DNA of 64,000 nucleotides from Lotus japonicus (GCF_012489685.1 NC_080043.1:16424223-16488222), one strand, 5' to 3'; shown: positions 27,001-36,422, counted from the first letter of the stretch. The notes: a model not told the origin generated them from the letters alone. Made by a program: numbers and translations.

Positions 27001-30000
27001 GGATAGCCTAGTTGGATTATTATTTTTCAAGCACTTCCTTGCATATCGATTTCCTTGCTATGAAGGATAACTTATCCTCATCATTGCAGTACTTCACCTC
27101 TCTTCTCTAATAAAATTATTTTGTTTATGAAAAAATCTACAGAATATTTGGCATTTTTTAATACAATGTCACAATAAAAATAGATCATACTTTTGTTATC
27201 TAAACATACAAAAACTAAGTGAAATGTATAACTGAAAGCCATGTCTAATTTCAATTGGTCATTGCAGATTTCATACTGCATAGGTATAAAGCCAAAACTT
27301 AAAGAAAACAATAGCATCATGCATAACTAACTGTCTTTCCATATATGTATAATCTACTTTATCCTCCAACCATAGTAGTCAATCCCGGATCGCGGCGCGT
27401 AGCGGCCGACCCCAAAAGTGGGATAGCGGGATAGCGGATAGCGGGATGACCGCTATTTTGATTTTTCACATATAATATTATATAATTAATATATACATAT
27501 AATTACTAAAAAGTGATAAATATAACTTCAAAATTCAAATTCATAACATGATGAAGTGATAGAGAAGAGAGGACTACTAGAGGAGAAGAACTGGAGAAGT
27601 ATTTTTGAGAACAGAATAATAAATAAGAAGGAAAAGAAAGGAAAGAAAAATAGAGGAATAGAAGATAAAAAACAGAGCAACTCAGAACAGAACAAAGGCC
27701 CAAGAGAAACAGGGGTGGTGGTCGCCGGAGCCTGGACGGTGCTTGTCAGATTGCGCCGTGGCCATGGGTTCTGGACTTCTGGTCGAAGGGGCTGAGCTGA
27801 AGGAACGACACCGGAGATTGCAGAGGAAACGCGTATGAAGAAGAAGAAACGCGTTGAAGAAGAAGAAGAAGAAGAGAAACGCGTTGAAGAAGACGAGTGA
27901 AACGCACCGTTTCACTTATTAAGAGCGAAATCCCAAAAGTACCCTCAAATTTTAACCTAATTTTAAAATTTTGAGGGCAATTTGGGGATTTTCCTTGGAC
28001 CCGACCCATCTTCAACCTGGAGCACCGCGATTTGCTGCGATTGAACGCGATTTGGCCGCGATTCGCGGCGCGACGGCGTTCCGCGACGCGATCGATTCAG
28101 AATCGCGGGGAAGGGCCGCGACGCGACGCGACGGCGCGATAGCGCCGCTATTTGCCGCGATTGACTACTATGCCTCCAACAAAGAAAAAGTGCCGGTAAA
28201 ACACCAAGTAATTGTATCTCTAACATGTAAGGTGAAAAATTCTTAACTTATTTTGTGATTGTGAATTGTTACTACTTACTAGGGAGAGAATGTTAAGATG
28301 GATGAGTGGCCCCACTAGAGAGGACAGGATACGCAATGATCGTATAAGAGGAGATACTGGTGGGACACCTATCGAGGAGGAGAAGAAGAAAAAAAATCGG
28401 TTAAGGTTGCTTTGACTACAGACATATAAAAAGAAGACCTTTGGGAGGCTAACATAGTTCTTTACTCTTTAGTCATGTGAAGAGCCGTAGACAGAGGCCA
28501 AAAATGACATTGGAAGATATTGCTAAAAGTGACCCTGTGGTCAATAATATCCCCCAAATTATTGTTTCTATCCGGCACAAATGATGTCGGGTGATCTATA
28601 TAGCCGACCTCACTTAGTGGTATAAGGCTTTTGTTGTTGAAGAGTTGTTACTAGGGAGCCAACGCTAGGATTCATGGATAGGAAGTGAGATGGGCAAGGA
28701 TATCAACATTCTCTTATATGTTCACTTTAGTGGTTGCAAAGTAGTATTTTCAAATGGCAACCATGATGGCAATGGTAATTTGGCATGGCAGATCTTTGCC
28801 AGAATGCCATTTGATGGTCAAGGTGTGGCAATTTCAGATGGCAGCCACCATTCATGTAGAAGGTATGGCACTTCCAACAAATAGCAGCTTAACCACCTAA
28901 AAAACCACAATGTATGGATAACGGTGACCCATTTCCCACCCTAACCTGACAAGCCCATAGTGACCCATTAAAACATCAATGCCTCGCCAAACTATAAGAC
29001 AGCTTTGTTGTCTACTCTCATTCACATCTCTGCTATAATCGAAGACTCAAAGTCACTTGCTTTGTGGGGAATGGCCCATTCTCTTCCTTCTTGCTCTCTA
29101 TATATTTCCTTATATGAACCCAGCATTTTATATCATGCTTTGTTTTATATTCACTTTTCTATCTCTTTCTATTCCCTCTCTCTTCTTTCCTATTTGTTTC
29201 TTTTTCTTTGATGCCGCCCTCTTTGTTCAATGGTTCAAGGGCTGCTAATAATGATATTTTCAGTGAATTATTGAATTTGACTTACTACAATATATTTGTA
29301 GCTTATAGTTCTTGACATTCGTTATTTGTTCATTTTTATTACCTTGTGTTATGCAGTTTTATGGTATACTTTTTTTATGTATGTTATTTTATTTTTATTA
29401 TAGCCACCATGCTTACGCCACAGGCTGCAACGCCATCCATCATATTGTTATGGTAGTTTTAGGCCTTCATCCACCATACAAAAACAAAATATGATTAGAT
29501 GTTTGATTTCCCTCCCGTGCAGCCTCTTGATTAAGTTTTCTACAGAATATGATATTGAAAAGTTACCTTCTAGCCACATGCTAGTAATTATTCCAAACCA
29601 TCGTTATTTTCGAGGACTGTAAACATCTACTTAAATTTGCAATCAAAACCTCTATCCTGATTCATTCAACTCCTAATCTCAAATAGATTCCCCTACTGTG
29701 CCCCCACAAGTAGAAAAGTTGATAGCCATGAAGCTAAAACCAATGCTTAACCATATTATAGCCATATTTGGGTCAAACATGCAAAACACTCACAGTGGAG
29801 ATCTCAGCAGAGAATCGCTCTTCATTGGCTGCAGCTGCATCTTTAGCTGTAATTAATTCCTACACACATAAAATGCTAAATCAAGCAGGGTTTGGGATGA
29901 AAGAAAACCATACATCACATTTTAAGTTAAAAAATTATCAAACCTCTTGCATAGATTTAAGCTTTATTTCCAGCTCCTTCACTCTACCCTTATTCCACTC

Positions 30001-31184
30001 TAAAGATTTAGAGCATTCACTGAATTGTCTCTCTACCTGAAAGTGTTGATAAAAGATCAAATAACATTCGAGCAACGAAATGAAAACAAATTAAAATTCA
30101 AAAGGAAATAGTAATTTTCTATTATAATATCAAACTACTCACATCTGCAAGCTTGGAAGTCAAATCAGTATCCAATTCAGTATGTCTCTTGCGCAGCTCA
30201 TTGAAACTGTTAACTTTAGCCGTTAACTCCTCGTTAAGCCAAGCATTCTGCCTCTCAACAATCTCCTTCTCCTGTTTGCACATTACAGGGTTTTAGTGTG
30301 ATAAAAATGCAAGTGCTCTAGATGAAAACATTTTCCAATTCCGTTTAGAAATAAGCCATTTGCCAGGACAAACAAACGGGTAGCTCTTAACGTATGAAAA
30401 ACAAACGACAAACACGAAAAATACTAAGAAAATAACCTGTTCAAGGCGAGCACAAGCAGCACGCGACCGCACCAATTCGGCCTCAGCTTCAGTTAATCGT
30501 GCTTCCTTAAGCGCAGCATTTTCCGACAAACGAATCTTCAATAACACCATTGAAACACAACATAAAAATCACAGAGCCTTAACCAAGAAAACCAAACCAA
30601 ACCAAACCAAAACAAGCAGAGAAACAGATACTCACAAATTTATCAAGATAGCTCTTGATGGTAGCGCTCTTCTCGCTATGCTCCGAATCCTTCTGCTCGT
30701 TCAATTCAATCAACTGTCTCTTCGCCTTATGCAGCTCGTTCACCTCCGTCTTCAACCTCTCAATCTCCCTATCCTTCTCAACCTAACAAAAAAAAAACCA
30801 AAAACAATCAAACAACAAAGCAACAATAAGAGCGTTTCGCTTACGAATTTTCGAGGTTTCTGGTAATTCGATTCGAACCAGTTGCAGCTGAAATTGGTGA
30901 TTCTGCGACTGCACATCGGAGAGTTCTCGTTGGCGCTGATCGAGAGACGATTGGAGGTCGGAAACATGCGACTCGAGCTTGGAGAATTCGGCGGCGAGAG
31001 AGAGATACTTCTGCTCGATGAGAGAGCAGTTCTGCTCGGCGTTGATGTCGGAGGCGTCAGCTTTGGCGCGGACGGTGTCGAGTTCGAGGAGGAGGCTGCG
31101 GATGTAGGAGTCCGCCTTGGCGGCGACGGCGGTGGTGTCGCCGGAGCACCGCGAAAACTCCTCGTCGGAGATAAATAGCGGCAT
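1..31184 (-). CDS. NUA: Nuclear pore anchor (NUA/TPR/Mlp homologue), nuclear basket protein, 3' end outside window
   Basis: The product is a very long coiled-coil protein of the nuclear-pore basket; in the plant NUA/TPR family it acts in mRNA export and SUMO homeostasis at the inner nuclear envelope. The start MPLFISDEEF, the segment YQEAVDAFRHEQLGRKE (exon 11), DINGLVEQNVQLRSLVRSLS (exon 16), VEFSQLIVDYQRKLRESS (exon 22) and GRRLVRPRLVK (exon 48) match the family. Exons in transcript order: 30879-31184, 30636-30782, 30437-30535, 30143-30271, 29944-30036, 29794-29859, 26727-26816, 26549-26626, 26207-26316, 24237-24357, 24049-24141, 22729-22777, 21706-21809, 21563-21631, 20945-21085, 20727-20831, 20521-20634, 19893-19971, 18508-18560, 12389-12462, 11113-11215, 10903-11037, 10691-10789, 10580-10621, 10432-10485, 9670-9849, 9048-9095, 7582-7632, 6828-6911, 6678-6752, 6397-6581, 6218-6320, 5888-6004, 4951-5043, 4231-4389, 4086-4139, 3808-3921, 3630-3707, 3192-3341, 3019-3090, 2398-2553, 2248-2301, 2024-2108, 1835-1902, 1610-1738, 796-900, 467-641, <1-325. 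Phases join without a stop through about 1737 codons; family members are about 2100, so the acidic tail is missing. The intron after exon 21 uses a GC donor. Splicing is predicted by eye. Confidence 0.93.
1012..1135 (-). mobile_element. TRIM-type LTR remnant in NUA intron
   Basis: This lies in the intron between NUA exons 45 and 46. On the minus strand it reads from GTTAGAAGTCCCACATTGGC, a start shared in style with the other TRIM LTRs of this window, through CTAGAGATATGGC to a GGCCTCCCAAATTC-like end. No primer-binding site or partner LTR is convincing, so I call it a solo or truncated LTR. Boundaries are approximate. Confidence 0.5.
1211..1345 (-). mobile_element. Second TRIM/LTR-like remnant in the same intron
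   Basis: The stretch contains CAATGTGGGACTTC next to a short region with TATATA and a pair of 'gttagaa..cctaa' motifs, like the TRIM LTR fragment just to its left but diverged. It has no coding potential. The rest of this intron (901-1609) shows nothing else I can name. Confidence 0.35.
7970..8370. mobile_element. Degenerate copia-type LTR and leader remnant in NUA intron 27
   Basis: The stretch starts near TGTAACAGAATT at 7975, holds TATA-like and polyadenylation-like AATAAA signals typical of short copia LTRs, and is followed at about 8277 by a degenerate match to the reverse complement of the initiator-Met tRNA primer site (AGCTCTATGATATC). I see no clean TSD or coding sequence, so the class and borders are inferred. 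Confidence 0.35.
8385..8888. mobile_element. MITE-like repeat with imperfect terminal inverted repeats
   Basis: The left end (CTATGTTTGTTTC, then a G/A-rich stretch with GGAATGAGGTGGAAT) and the right end (C/T-rich, with CATTCATTCCTC and ending AAAGCATA) are imperfect inverted repeats. The inner parts, GTTTGGATGAGGGGAAAA and the reverse complement of TTTTCCTCTAAATCCAAAC, also pair. There is no ORF. The family is not assigned. It lies in the NUA intron between exons 27 and 28. Confidence 0.4.
11051..11272. repeat. 45-bp direct repeat flanking NUA exon 21
   Basis: The 45 bases at 11051-11095 recur at 11228-11272 with one visible difference (ctac versus atac). The copies sit in the two introns on either side of exon 21 (11113-11215), 177 bp apart. 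The second copy is followed by unrelated sequence. A partial tandem duplication around the exon is one explanation. Confidence 0.85.
12627..12869 (-). repeat. 3' LTR of the copia element
   Basis: This is the 243-bp repeat at the downstream end of the element; its match to 18060-18302 is complete as read. It ends next to the polypurine tract at 12870. Confidence 0.95.
12870..12880 (-). other. Polypurine tract of the copia element
   Basis: On the minus strand the sequence TTGAGGGGGCC directly precedes the 3' LTR and follows the stop codon of the pol reading frame. This is the expected position for the plus-strand primer of reverse transcription. Confidence 0.85.
12883..14823 (-). pseudogene. 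copia pol, second part: reverse transcriptase and RNase H
   Basis: This is the downstream half of the copia polyprotein gene, cut off from its start by the TRIM. The reverse transcriptase part shows WVFRVKENADGS, the LDVNNAFLNG motif with its catalytic Asp, and the YVDD box (near 13850). The RNase H part shows FCDADWGSDPDDRRSTSG and SSTEAEYRSLA. It would have to be translated with 15255-17987 as one protein; the TRIM and one copy of its TSD total 431 bp, and the two halves lie in the same frame once that length is discounted. I see no other break. A possible internal start lies only inside the TRIM. Confidence 0.93.
14824..15249 (-). mobile_element. TRIM element nested in the copia pol gene
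   Basis: This is a 426-bp terminal-repeat retrotransposon in miniature. It has two 139-bp LTRs (14824-14962 and 15111-15249) beginning TGTTAGGACC and ending TTCTTATCA on the minus strand. They differ at one visible site (ctagttg versus ctagctg). A perfect 5-bp TSD, TAAAT, flanks it (14819-14823 and 15250-15254). The 148-bp interior is GC-rich, unlike everything around it, and encodes nothing recognisable, so mobility must be supplied in trans. A purine-rich GTGGTGGGA lies next to the 3' LTR. Confidence 0.96.
15097..15110 (-). other. tRNA-Met primer-binding site of the TRIM
   Basis: On the minus strand TGGTATCAGAGCC lies one base from the end of the 5' LTR. It is the exact complement type used by plant LTR elements primed by initiator methionine tRNA. 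Confidence 0.92.
15250..17987 (-). pseudogene. copia gag-pol, first part: Gag, protease, integrase
   Basis: The reading frame opens with MADEEPAQET at 17987 and runs without a stop into the TRIM. The Gag region (about residues 30-230) is followed by a Gly/Arg-rich stretch and a CCHC zinc knuckle, CQICYKYGHDASIC, starting at residue 318. The aspartic protease motif PDSGATHH has its Asp at residue 474. The GAG-pre-integrase motif LWHSRLGHPHHE lies near residue 640, and integrase core motifs FADLWGP, QTDNGTEF and NGSVERKHRH follow at about 700-805. The chain is cut where the TRIM enters, so RT and RNase H cannot be made from the same frame. A read-through product would end 18 codons inside the TRIM. 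Confidence 0.93.
18045..18059 (-). other. Primer-binding site of the copia element
   Basis: Directly after the 5' LTR the minus strand reads TGGTATCAAGAGCTC, a variant of the initiator-Met tRNA primer site with one extra A compared with the TRIM site at 15097-15110. Confidence 0.85.
18060..18302 (-). repeat. 5' LTR of the copia element
   Basis: This 243-bp repeat is identical by eye to 12627-12869. It is followed by the TSD AATAT. Any element promoter would fire toward NUA exon 20, in the sense of the gene. Confidence 0.95.
19157..19330 (-). pseudogene. Unidentified gene-like fragment inside NUA intron 18
   Basis: The minus strand has an open stretch of about 57 codons with protein-like composition, containing NSLQELLNGHDSFVDKE and ending in GSEYQKSF and a TAA at 19157-19159. 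It lies in the intron between NUA exons 18 and 19, out of phase with splicing from exon 18. I do not recognise the protein. The downstream sequence resembles a 3' UTR, so it may be a captured or retroposed gene tail. Confidence 0.3.
21955..22340. mobile_element. Rearranged TRIM remnants in NUA intron 12
   Basis: Two degenerate initiator-Met primer sites in minus orientation (GGCTCTAATACCAT near 22110 and GGCTCTCATACCAT near 22251) are each followed by CTTAAA. Both are preceded by repeated interior segments sharing GAGCGTGAAGTTTGCA and TGGCCCAATAAAC. LTR-like CATATCTCTAGTTAATGTGG (21992) and an opposite-strand copy near 22325 flank them. The layout suggests a partly duplicated or inverted TRIM, broken by mutation. 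Confidence 0.6.
24690..25012 (-). mobile_element. TRIM element with intact primer site in NUA intron 9
   Basis: On the minus strand a 93-bp 5' LTR (24920-25012) starts TGTTAAGCTC. It is followed by TGGTATCAGAGCC (24906-24918), an interior containing GGGCCACCCATAAATGGG, and a 3' LTR starting TGTTAAGTTTCCAC at 24804. The two LTRs are clearly diverged, so this copy is older than the one in the copia element. The left border is approximate and no TSD was found. Confidence 0.65.
25324..25464. mobile_element. Possible small MITE in NUA intron 9
   Basis: The left end TATGTGTTTGG and the right end TACAAACATA form a weak terminal inverted repeat about 140 bp apart. There is no ORF. The pairing is imperfect and I found no TSD. 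Confidence 0.3.
27371..28172. mobile_element. hAT-type non-autonomous element in NUA intron 6
   Basis: The 802-bp element begins CATAGTAGTCAATC and ends GATTGACTACTATG, a perfect 14-bp terminal inverted repeat. It is flanked by the perfect 8-bp TSD CCTCCAAC (27363-27370 and 28173-28180), the size expected of hAT. The end regions are rich in CpG (repeated GCGGGATAGCGG on the left and CGCGACGCGACG on the right), in contrast to the AT-rich intron. No transposase is encoded; short ORFs inside are by-products of base composition. Confidence 0.92.
28285..28640 (+). mobile_element. LINE 3'-terminal fragment
   Basis: In plus orientation the fragment encodes RMLRWMSGPTREDRIRN followed by PIEEEKKKNRLR, typical of the end of plant L1-type reverse transcriptase ORFs. 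After a stop and frame changes it ends in DLTHSGIRLLLL, the common Val/Leu-rich tail over a TTGTTGTTG repeat. It is truncated on the left and lies in NUA intron 6, next to the hAT element, on the strand opposite to NUA. Confidence 0.6.
28641..29793. other. Remainder of NUA intron 6, no identified feature
   Basis: The stretch is AT-rich with a local TGGCAA/ATGGC-rich patch at 28740-28870. I see no coding exon, terminal repeats or RNA gene. Confidence 0.5.
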
Positions 31185-31525
31185 CTCGTAGGGGAAACGC
31201 CGATGCCCTAATCGAGAAATTGAAAGAGAGTGAGTGTGTTAAGAGAGATGAAAAGGAAAATGAAGAGGGAAGGGAATGAAGCGATTTTGAAACATTGAGT
31301 GAATGTTATGTGGGTTCACTAGATATAGTAATTGGGCTTCACCATACCTCTAGGCCTACTTGCAAGGTGCAATTCAAAAATAGTTAAATGATAGTACTTT
31401 TTGAATTTTTGAACACCCCAAAATATACAAATTCCCCAAAAATATTTATACAATTCTTCCAAAAATATCAAAAGTTAAACTTTTGGAAAAAATGAACTTC
31501 TTTAAGTTTCCACAATTTTGACTTT
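31185..31525 (-). promoter_or_regulatory. Upstream region of NUA
   Basis: This is the 5' flank and 5' UTR side of NUA, with GA/TC-rich sequence near 31210-31290 that is common in plant 5' leaders. I do not see a clear TATA box. From about 31380 the sequence becomes A/T-rich and runs up to the LINE fragment, which limits the intact promoter to roughly 300 bp. Confidence 0.4.
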
Positions 31526-32575
31526 TTGAAGTGTAAAAAAATATTGTGTTGGTTAATGGCAACGTGGAAGACAAACCTCTTGAATATGGCGGGGCGTGTT
31601 TGTTTGGCTAAAGCAGTGATGTCGTCTATTCCTATTGATACTATGCAAGCCTTTTGGCTTCCTAGAAGCATCACACACCGAATTGATCAATTGATGCGAG
31701 GATTCATCTGGTCAAAGCGGAATGGTCAAAGAGGGTGGCACCATGTGAAGTGGGATACAATCACTCGTGAAAAAGAAGATGGTGGTCTCGGGATTAAAGA
31801 TATGGATGAATTTAATACTGCTCTCTTGGGCAAGGCGATGTGGCACTTGGCAAATAACTCTCCAAAGCTTTGGGTCCAAGCCCTTTCGCATAAATATATG
31901 AGAGGGGACTCCATTTTTAGTGCAGATCGGAAACCTAATGCTTCGCCAATTTGGAAAGAAATAACTAGGGTGCGGGATCAGTTGCAAGATGGCTTCCGTT
32001 TCAGGTTGGGTCATGGTATGTCCTCAGTATGGTATCATGACTGGTCAGGGAAAGGGTTAATTGCTAACAAGGTTCCATTTGTGAATATTTCTGACACCTT
32101 GCTTTGCTTACGGGATATAATTGTAGCAAACCAGTGGAACATGAATCGTTTATCGACGTGGTTATCCCAGGAGGAGATCAACTTGTTCGCAGTTCTAGAG
32201 CCTCGGCTTAGGGCAGACATGGTGGATAGATGGAGTTGGCATGATTCAAATGATGGGCTTTACTCTGTGCATGCTGGTTACTCTTGGCTCAAGGATAAGA
32301 GGAATACTAATATAGTCCCAAGTGATAACTGGAACTGGGTTTGGAAGATTGCAGCGCCAGAAGAAAAATCCGCTTATTTCTATGGCAGGCTTTACATGGT
32401 GCTCTTCCAGTCAATGAAAGTTGTTAAGACTCGAATTCGCAACAAGATTGAAGATGATCTTTTCATAAATTTATTAGTTGTGTACATTGAGAGGGAAATT
32501 GCTGAAAAGATCAATGTTGATACAATAATAGATAAATTTAGTACCATGAAAAAACATAGAGTTAAATTTAAATAA
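31526..32575 (+). pseudogene. Chimeric ORF: LINE reverse-transcriptase tail fused to hAT transposase C-terminus
   Basis: One 349-codon frame is open. Residues 1 to about 290 match the C-terminal part of plant L1-type non-LTR reverse transcriptases (MAGRVCLAKAVMSSIPI, MRGFIWSKRNGQRGWHHVKW, and the WVWKIAAPEE start of the RT zinc-binding region). A frameshift follows: WQALHGALPVNE is readable in another frame at about 32371-32408. At about 32404-32412 it joins MKVVKTRIRNK...VYIEREIAEKI, typical of the C-terminal dimerisation tail of hAT (zinc-finger MYM/TTF-type) transposases. The frame lacks the RT catalytic core, so it is not functional as a polymerase. Confidence 0.8.
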
Positions 32576-33246
32576 TCTTTTTATGATTTGAAATATATAT
32601 ATATATATATATACACTATTCATTGGCAAAAAAAATTCTAGTATTTTATTTTGCCCCCCCCCCAACAGGAAAATCTTGGATACTCCCCTACACATGATGT
32701 CGTTATTGTGGCACGCCTTGCTTGAGACTTACCAAGTAGGCATCTGTTGTTTCAATTTTTGAACATATTTTGCAAGATTTAACGATGTTTTTTAATCTTG
32801 ATGTTTGAACATATTTTCAAGGTTACACTGACATAGGAGTGGTGGCTCTTCGTTTGGTTGGCATGAAATGTCTAAGGAAGAAGATGGGCACATGACTAAC
32901 CAAGTTACCATCTATAATCAAAAGCAAAGCCACACGGAAGCCTAGGGAAAGAGAATCAACCCCACTTTGGAAAATAATTTGCAAACCAAACCCTCAACTT
33001 TGATTATATAGATTTAAGTCCCTAAAAACCTAGTAATTGTGAAATAGACCTCATAAAACTCAATAATTGAAAAGTAGTCCTTAACTTCTTCATATTTACA
33101 AAAGATCCCTACACTTTCCAAAACATCCAATTTTCAACTCCAACTCAAAAGCAATGGTTTGTGTCCTAACAAGTTTCAAAATGCAAAACCAACCCCCAAA
33201 ACACTAACTTAGGTCGCGACCTCTACACTCATACCGTGGTAAATCC
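32576..33246. other. Intergenic, simple repeats only
   Basis: The stretch contains an (AT)n run near 32597-32615 and a poly-C run near 32655-32663. The remainder is AT-rich, without a coding signal or terminal repeats that I can identify. Confidence 0.5.
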
Positions 33247-33463
33247 TTAGGGCCTGTTTGGTGCGACGTATAGTATAAAGCCTGATAGTATAAGACCTGA
33301 TAGTATTAGGCCTGATAGTATAAGCTCTGATAACTTTCTTATACTATCCAGCGTTTGGCCAGACTCTGTATAATTTACCATATCGTTTAAATTAATGCAA
33401 TTTTATGTTTAATGATGTATTGAATAATGATATATAATAAAAATCAAATATTGAGGTGATTAT

Positions 33464-33487
33464 AACGGTGGTGGCGGTGGTGATGGA
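33464..33487. repeat. GGT-rich simple repeat, left part
   Basis: Imperfect GGTGGTGGC units begin here and are cut by the solo LTR at 33488. They resume at 36423. Confidence 0.8.
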
Positions 33488-36417
33488 TGTAACGCCCCAA
33501 TTTCTCAACTGAGGAGTCACATTAGTCACCTAACAAAGTCTAAGGACTATTTCGTAATCCTAAGAAAACACGATAAATTTTTTTCCTTTTCAAAACAACT
33601 AAACACAGTTTAATACATAACATGGTCTTAATTAAACAACATGTTCCCGACATATAATAATAGTGTCTTACAATAGCATAAGCAAGTTTCCAAATAAGTG
33701 CGCACACTTAAACAGTGGCGAAAACAGGGTTTTAGTAGCAGAGTTTTCAGATAACGAAGAAGACTCAAAGCATAAACTACTAAGAGGAAACTATACAGCT
33801 TCTTCCATCCTTGCTCCGTCGGTTACTATCCCTCCTCCATCTCAGCATGGCTAAGCATCGCTAGAAGACTCTTCATCGCCTAATAGCGTTAAGCGCCCAA
33901 ATAACAAGTAGCAAATAGAAAGGGTTAACTCCATGCAATTACCATGTATAAAAGAGAAAATCATGCTATTCAAATTTAATTACCTAGCATGGTAAATAAA
34001 CTAGCAACATAACTAAACTCATATATCAACAACTTAACATAGATTAACTCAGATAATAATAACCTCAACAATGTAATATCAAATCAGATATCAATAAACC
34101 AATAACTAAAATCCAACAACATAGGGTCAGGTGTTAGTTCCCTATAATGCAACTATATGCTGCTACCAAAATGGATCGATCAGCAACGTCTCTCAAGACG
34201 GGACGATCACGTGGGACAATCACCACCACACCGCCACTTAGCGCCACTATGGACGAGACAATCACGTGGGACAATCACCACCACATTGACACTTTAGGAC
34301 ATCTCGAAAGATGGGACGATCACGTGGGACAATATCCACCACATCGCCACTTTATAACGCCTTGGTAGACGGGACAATCACGTGGGACAATCACCACCAC
34401 ATTGCCACTTCAAGTTCAAGCCCTAAATGTCAAGTTAGTCAACAACAATCCTCAACCTCAGTAATCACTCAAACAACAGTTCAATGACAGAAACCAGTAA
34501 ACGGTCGAAGCCTCTCAGAAAACGGAGACACACGTCTCAATAAGTTTACTCGACCGAAGCCTTTAGAAAACATTTGGCACAAGCCTCAGAAACAGTCAAC
34601 ATAAGCAAGCATACAACATTGAAAGCATACTAACATTTCAATCAATTGCCAATCAAGTTTAAACAACTTCATCTCAAACGCATGCAGTGCGATAAAAGCA
34701 TGCAAGACTCAAAGACGCGCTAAAACCGAGTTACCTTACCTTCGTGAGTAGAAGTTGTGCATGGAAGTTGCGAACCTAGAACAAGGAAACACAATCATCA
34801 ATACAAGCCTCACTAGGAGCAACACGATCTAATAATACTAATCGAAATCGTAAAGAAGCTTTTAAAGCTTCAGAGTTCACATTTGGGCACGAATGGACAA
34901 CTGAGACTTCAGTCGCTAAAACGAGCATAACTCGAGCTACAGAACTCGGAATGACACGAAACCGGAGCCAAAATTTCGACAATCAAAAGAGCTACGCTAT
35001 AGCTCAGGTCATAGAGACCCAAAAATTATTTTTGGACACGGTACCCTAACAAACAGGTTTCGTCCACTCTCAAAAATAGGGTTTCCGAACTTTTTCTTCG
35101 ATCTAATTTAATTCCTAGGTATTCTTAGGCTATATCTAGGCCAGGGAAACTCTCAGAAAAATTATCGGATCGAAAACTAGAACAGGGGTATTTTGGTCAA
35201 GATTTTTAGCTCGGAAACTCAAAATCAGAATTTCGAAAAATAAATTGGATGAGGTCGATACCAACGACGATTATGACGACTAATCCTACTGACGCTAAGC
35301 TCAGTCGAGAGTTTTTTACTCAAAAAGCGGAACCTCAGCATAAAATGGGTATTTTGAGCAGAATTGAAGTTCTGCAGCGATTCGGCGAGATTCGGCGAAA
35401 TGTAATCCGCTAAACATGCTCTTGGGCATGCAGGGAATAAGTTTAGACAGAAAAATCAAGTTATTTGGACAGTTTTACAAAAAAACTCAAAACTTTGAGC
35501 ACGGAAAGACATAGAGAAAAGCGACAGAATTTACGATCAGAGGTAAGGAAAAACATCAGTACCTCGAGGCCTACGCGTAGCAACGAACAGAGCGACGATC
35601 AGACAAGAATCGGTGAAATTTTTTTTCTCCTCCTTCCTCCTTGAAGCTCACGGCCATGTGTGTGTGTTGGTGGTGATGTTTTTTTTTTTTTTTCATTTTT
35701 CAAGCTATTTTTAGAAAATGGAAAACGCGGGAAAATGAATATTTCGCGATTCCGATTTTTCCTGCACATTCCTCAGTGAATTCTAAGATAGGTTCTGGCG
35801 ACAGAATTCCAGAACTCAAAACAGGTTTCTCAGAATTAAAGCAAACGATCCAAAGTCGGTGTAAATCTATTTTACCCGAAAAACTACTTTTTGCAGTTGA
35901 TGTCGGATGAGAAAACTTCTTTCTGAAGAAAGATTAGAAACATCGAAAGAAATGGGTGTGCGCGTGTGGAATCTTCGTTTGAAGCTCCGAATAGAAAAGT
36001 CTTCATCTACAGTTTACTTTAAGGTTCTTGAGCTAACAGGAACTCGGTTTCGGCAAACTTCCGAGAATCGAAATCGATCGTTCGTACAGTCCAGGGTTTC
36101 TTGTCGAAACACTCGTCGTGGAAAGGAATAAGAGAAGTTCTTATATTCCTCTGGATATTTTTGAATATCGTTTCTATAGTGCTTTAAGAGCAAATTAGCC
36201 ATTTACTAACATTTTCGCCCTAAGGCAGAAGTGAATGAAACTCGTGCTATAACCTATAGCGACTATATAACTATTCTTAACCATGTCATGAACTTTCTTC
36301 TTCATAACGTTAATCCAAAAATTAAACACGAGTCAAGTTCCTCTCACGCTTACACATAATCCTATGCGTGAGTTGGAAATTAATTATTTATTTAATTCTA
36401 AAATCTTGGGTCTTACA
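33488..36417. mobile_element. Large solo LTR (2930 bp), gypsy-like
   Basis: The stretch starts TGTAACGCCCC and ends GGGTCTTACA. The perfect 5-bp TSD ATGGA flanks it (33483-33487 and 36418-36422). No gag, protease, RT or integrase frame is inside and no second repeat copy is visible, so I read it as a solo LTR left by recombination between two LTRs. The size fits large Ty3/gypsy LTRs. Orientation is not fixed, because both strands begin TGTAA. Short ORFs inside are not genes. Confidence 0.85.
34198..34412. repeat. Minisatellite of about 54-58 bp with CACGTG in each unit
   Basis: Four units each carry ATCACGTGGGACAAT; the CACGTG starts are at 34209, 34263, 34321 and 34379. CACGTG is the core of the plant G-box. 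The array lies inside the solo LTR. Confidence 0.85.
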
Positions 36418-36422
36418 ATGGA

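Noticed and set aside
27746..28246. Overlapping ORFs on both strands (up to 91 aa)
   Set aside because: They lie inside the hAT element in CpG-rich sequence that lacks stops by composition.
31526..32575. An intact gene of the 'ribonuclease H protein' type
   Set aside because: Although open, it lacks the RT catalytic core, has a frameshift and ends in hAT sequence; it is TE debris.
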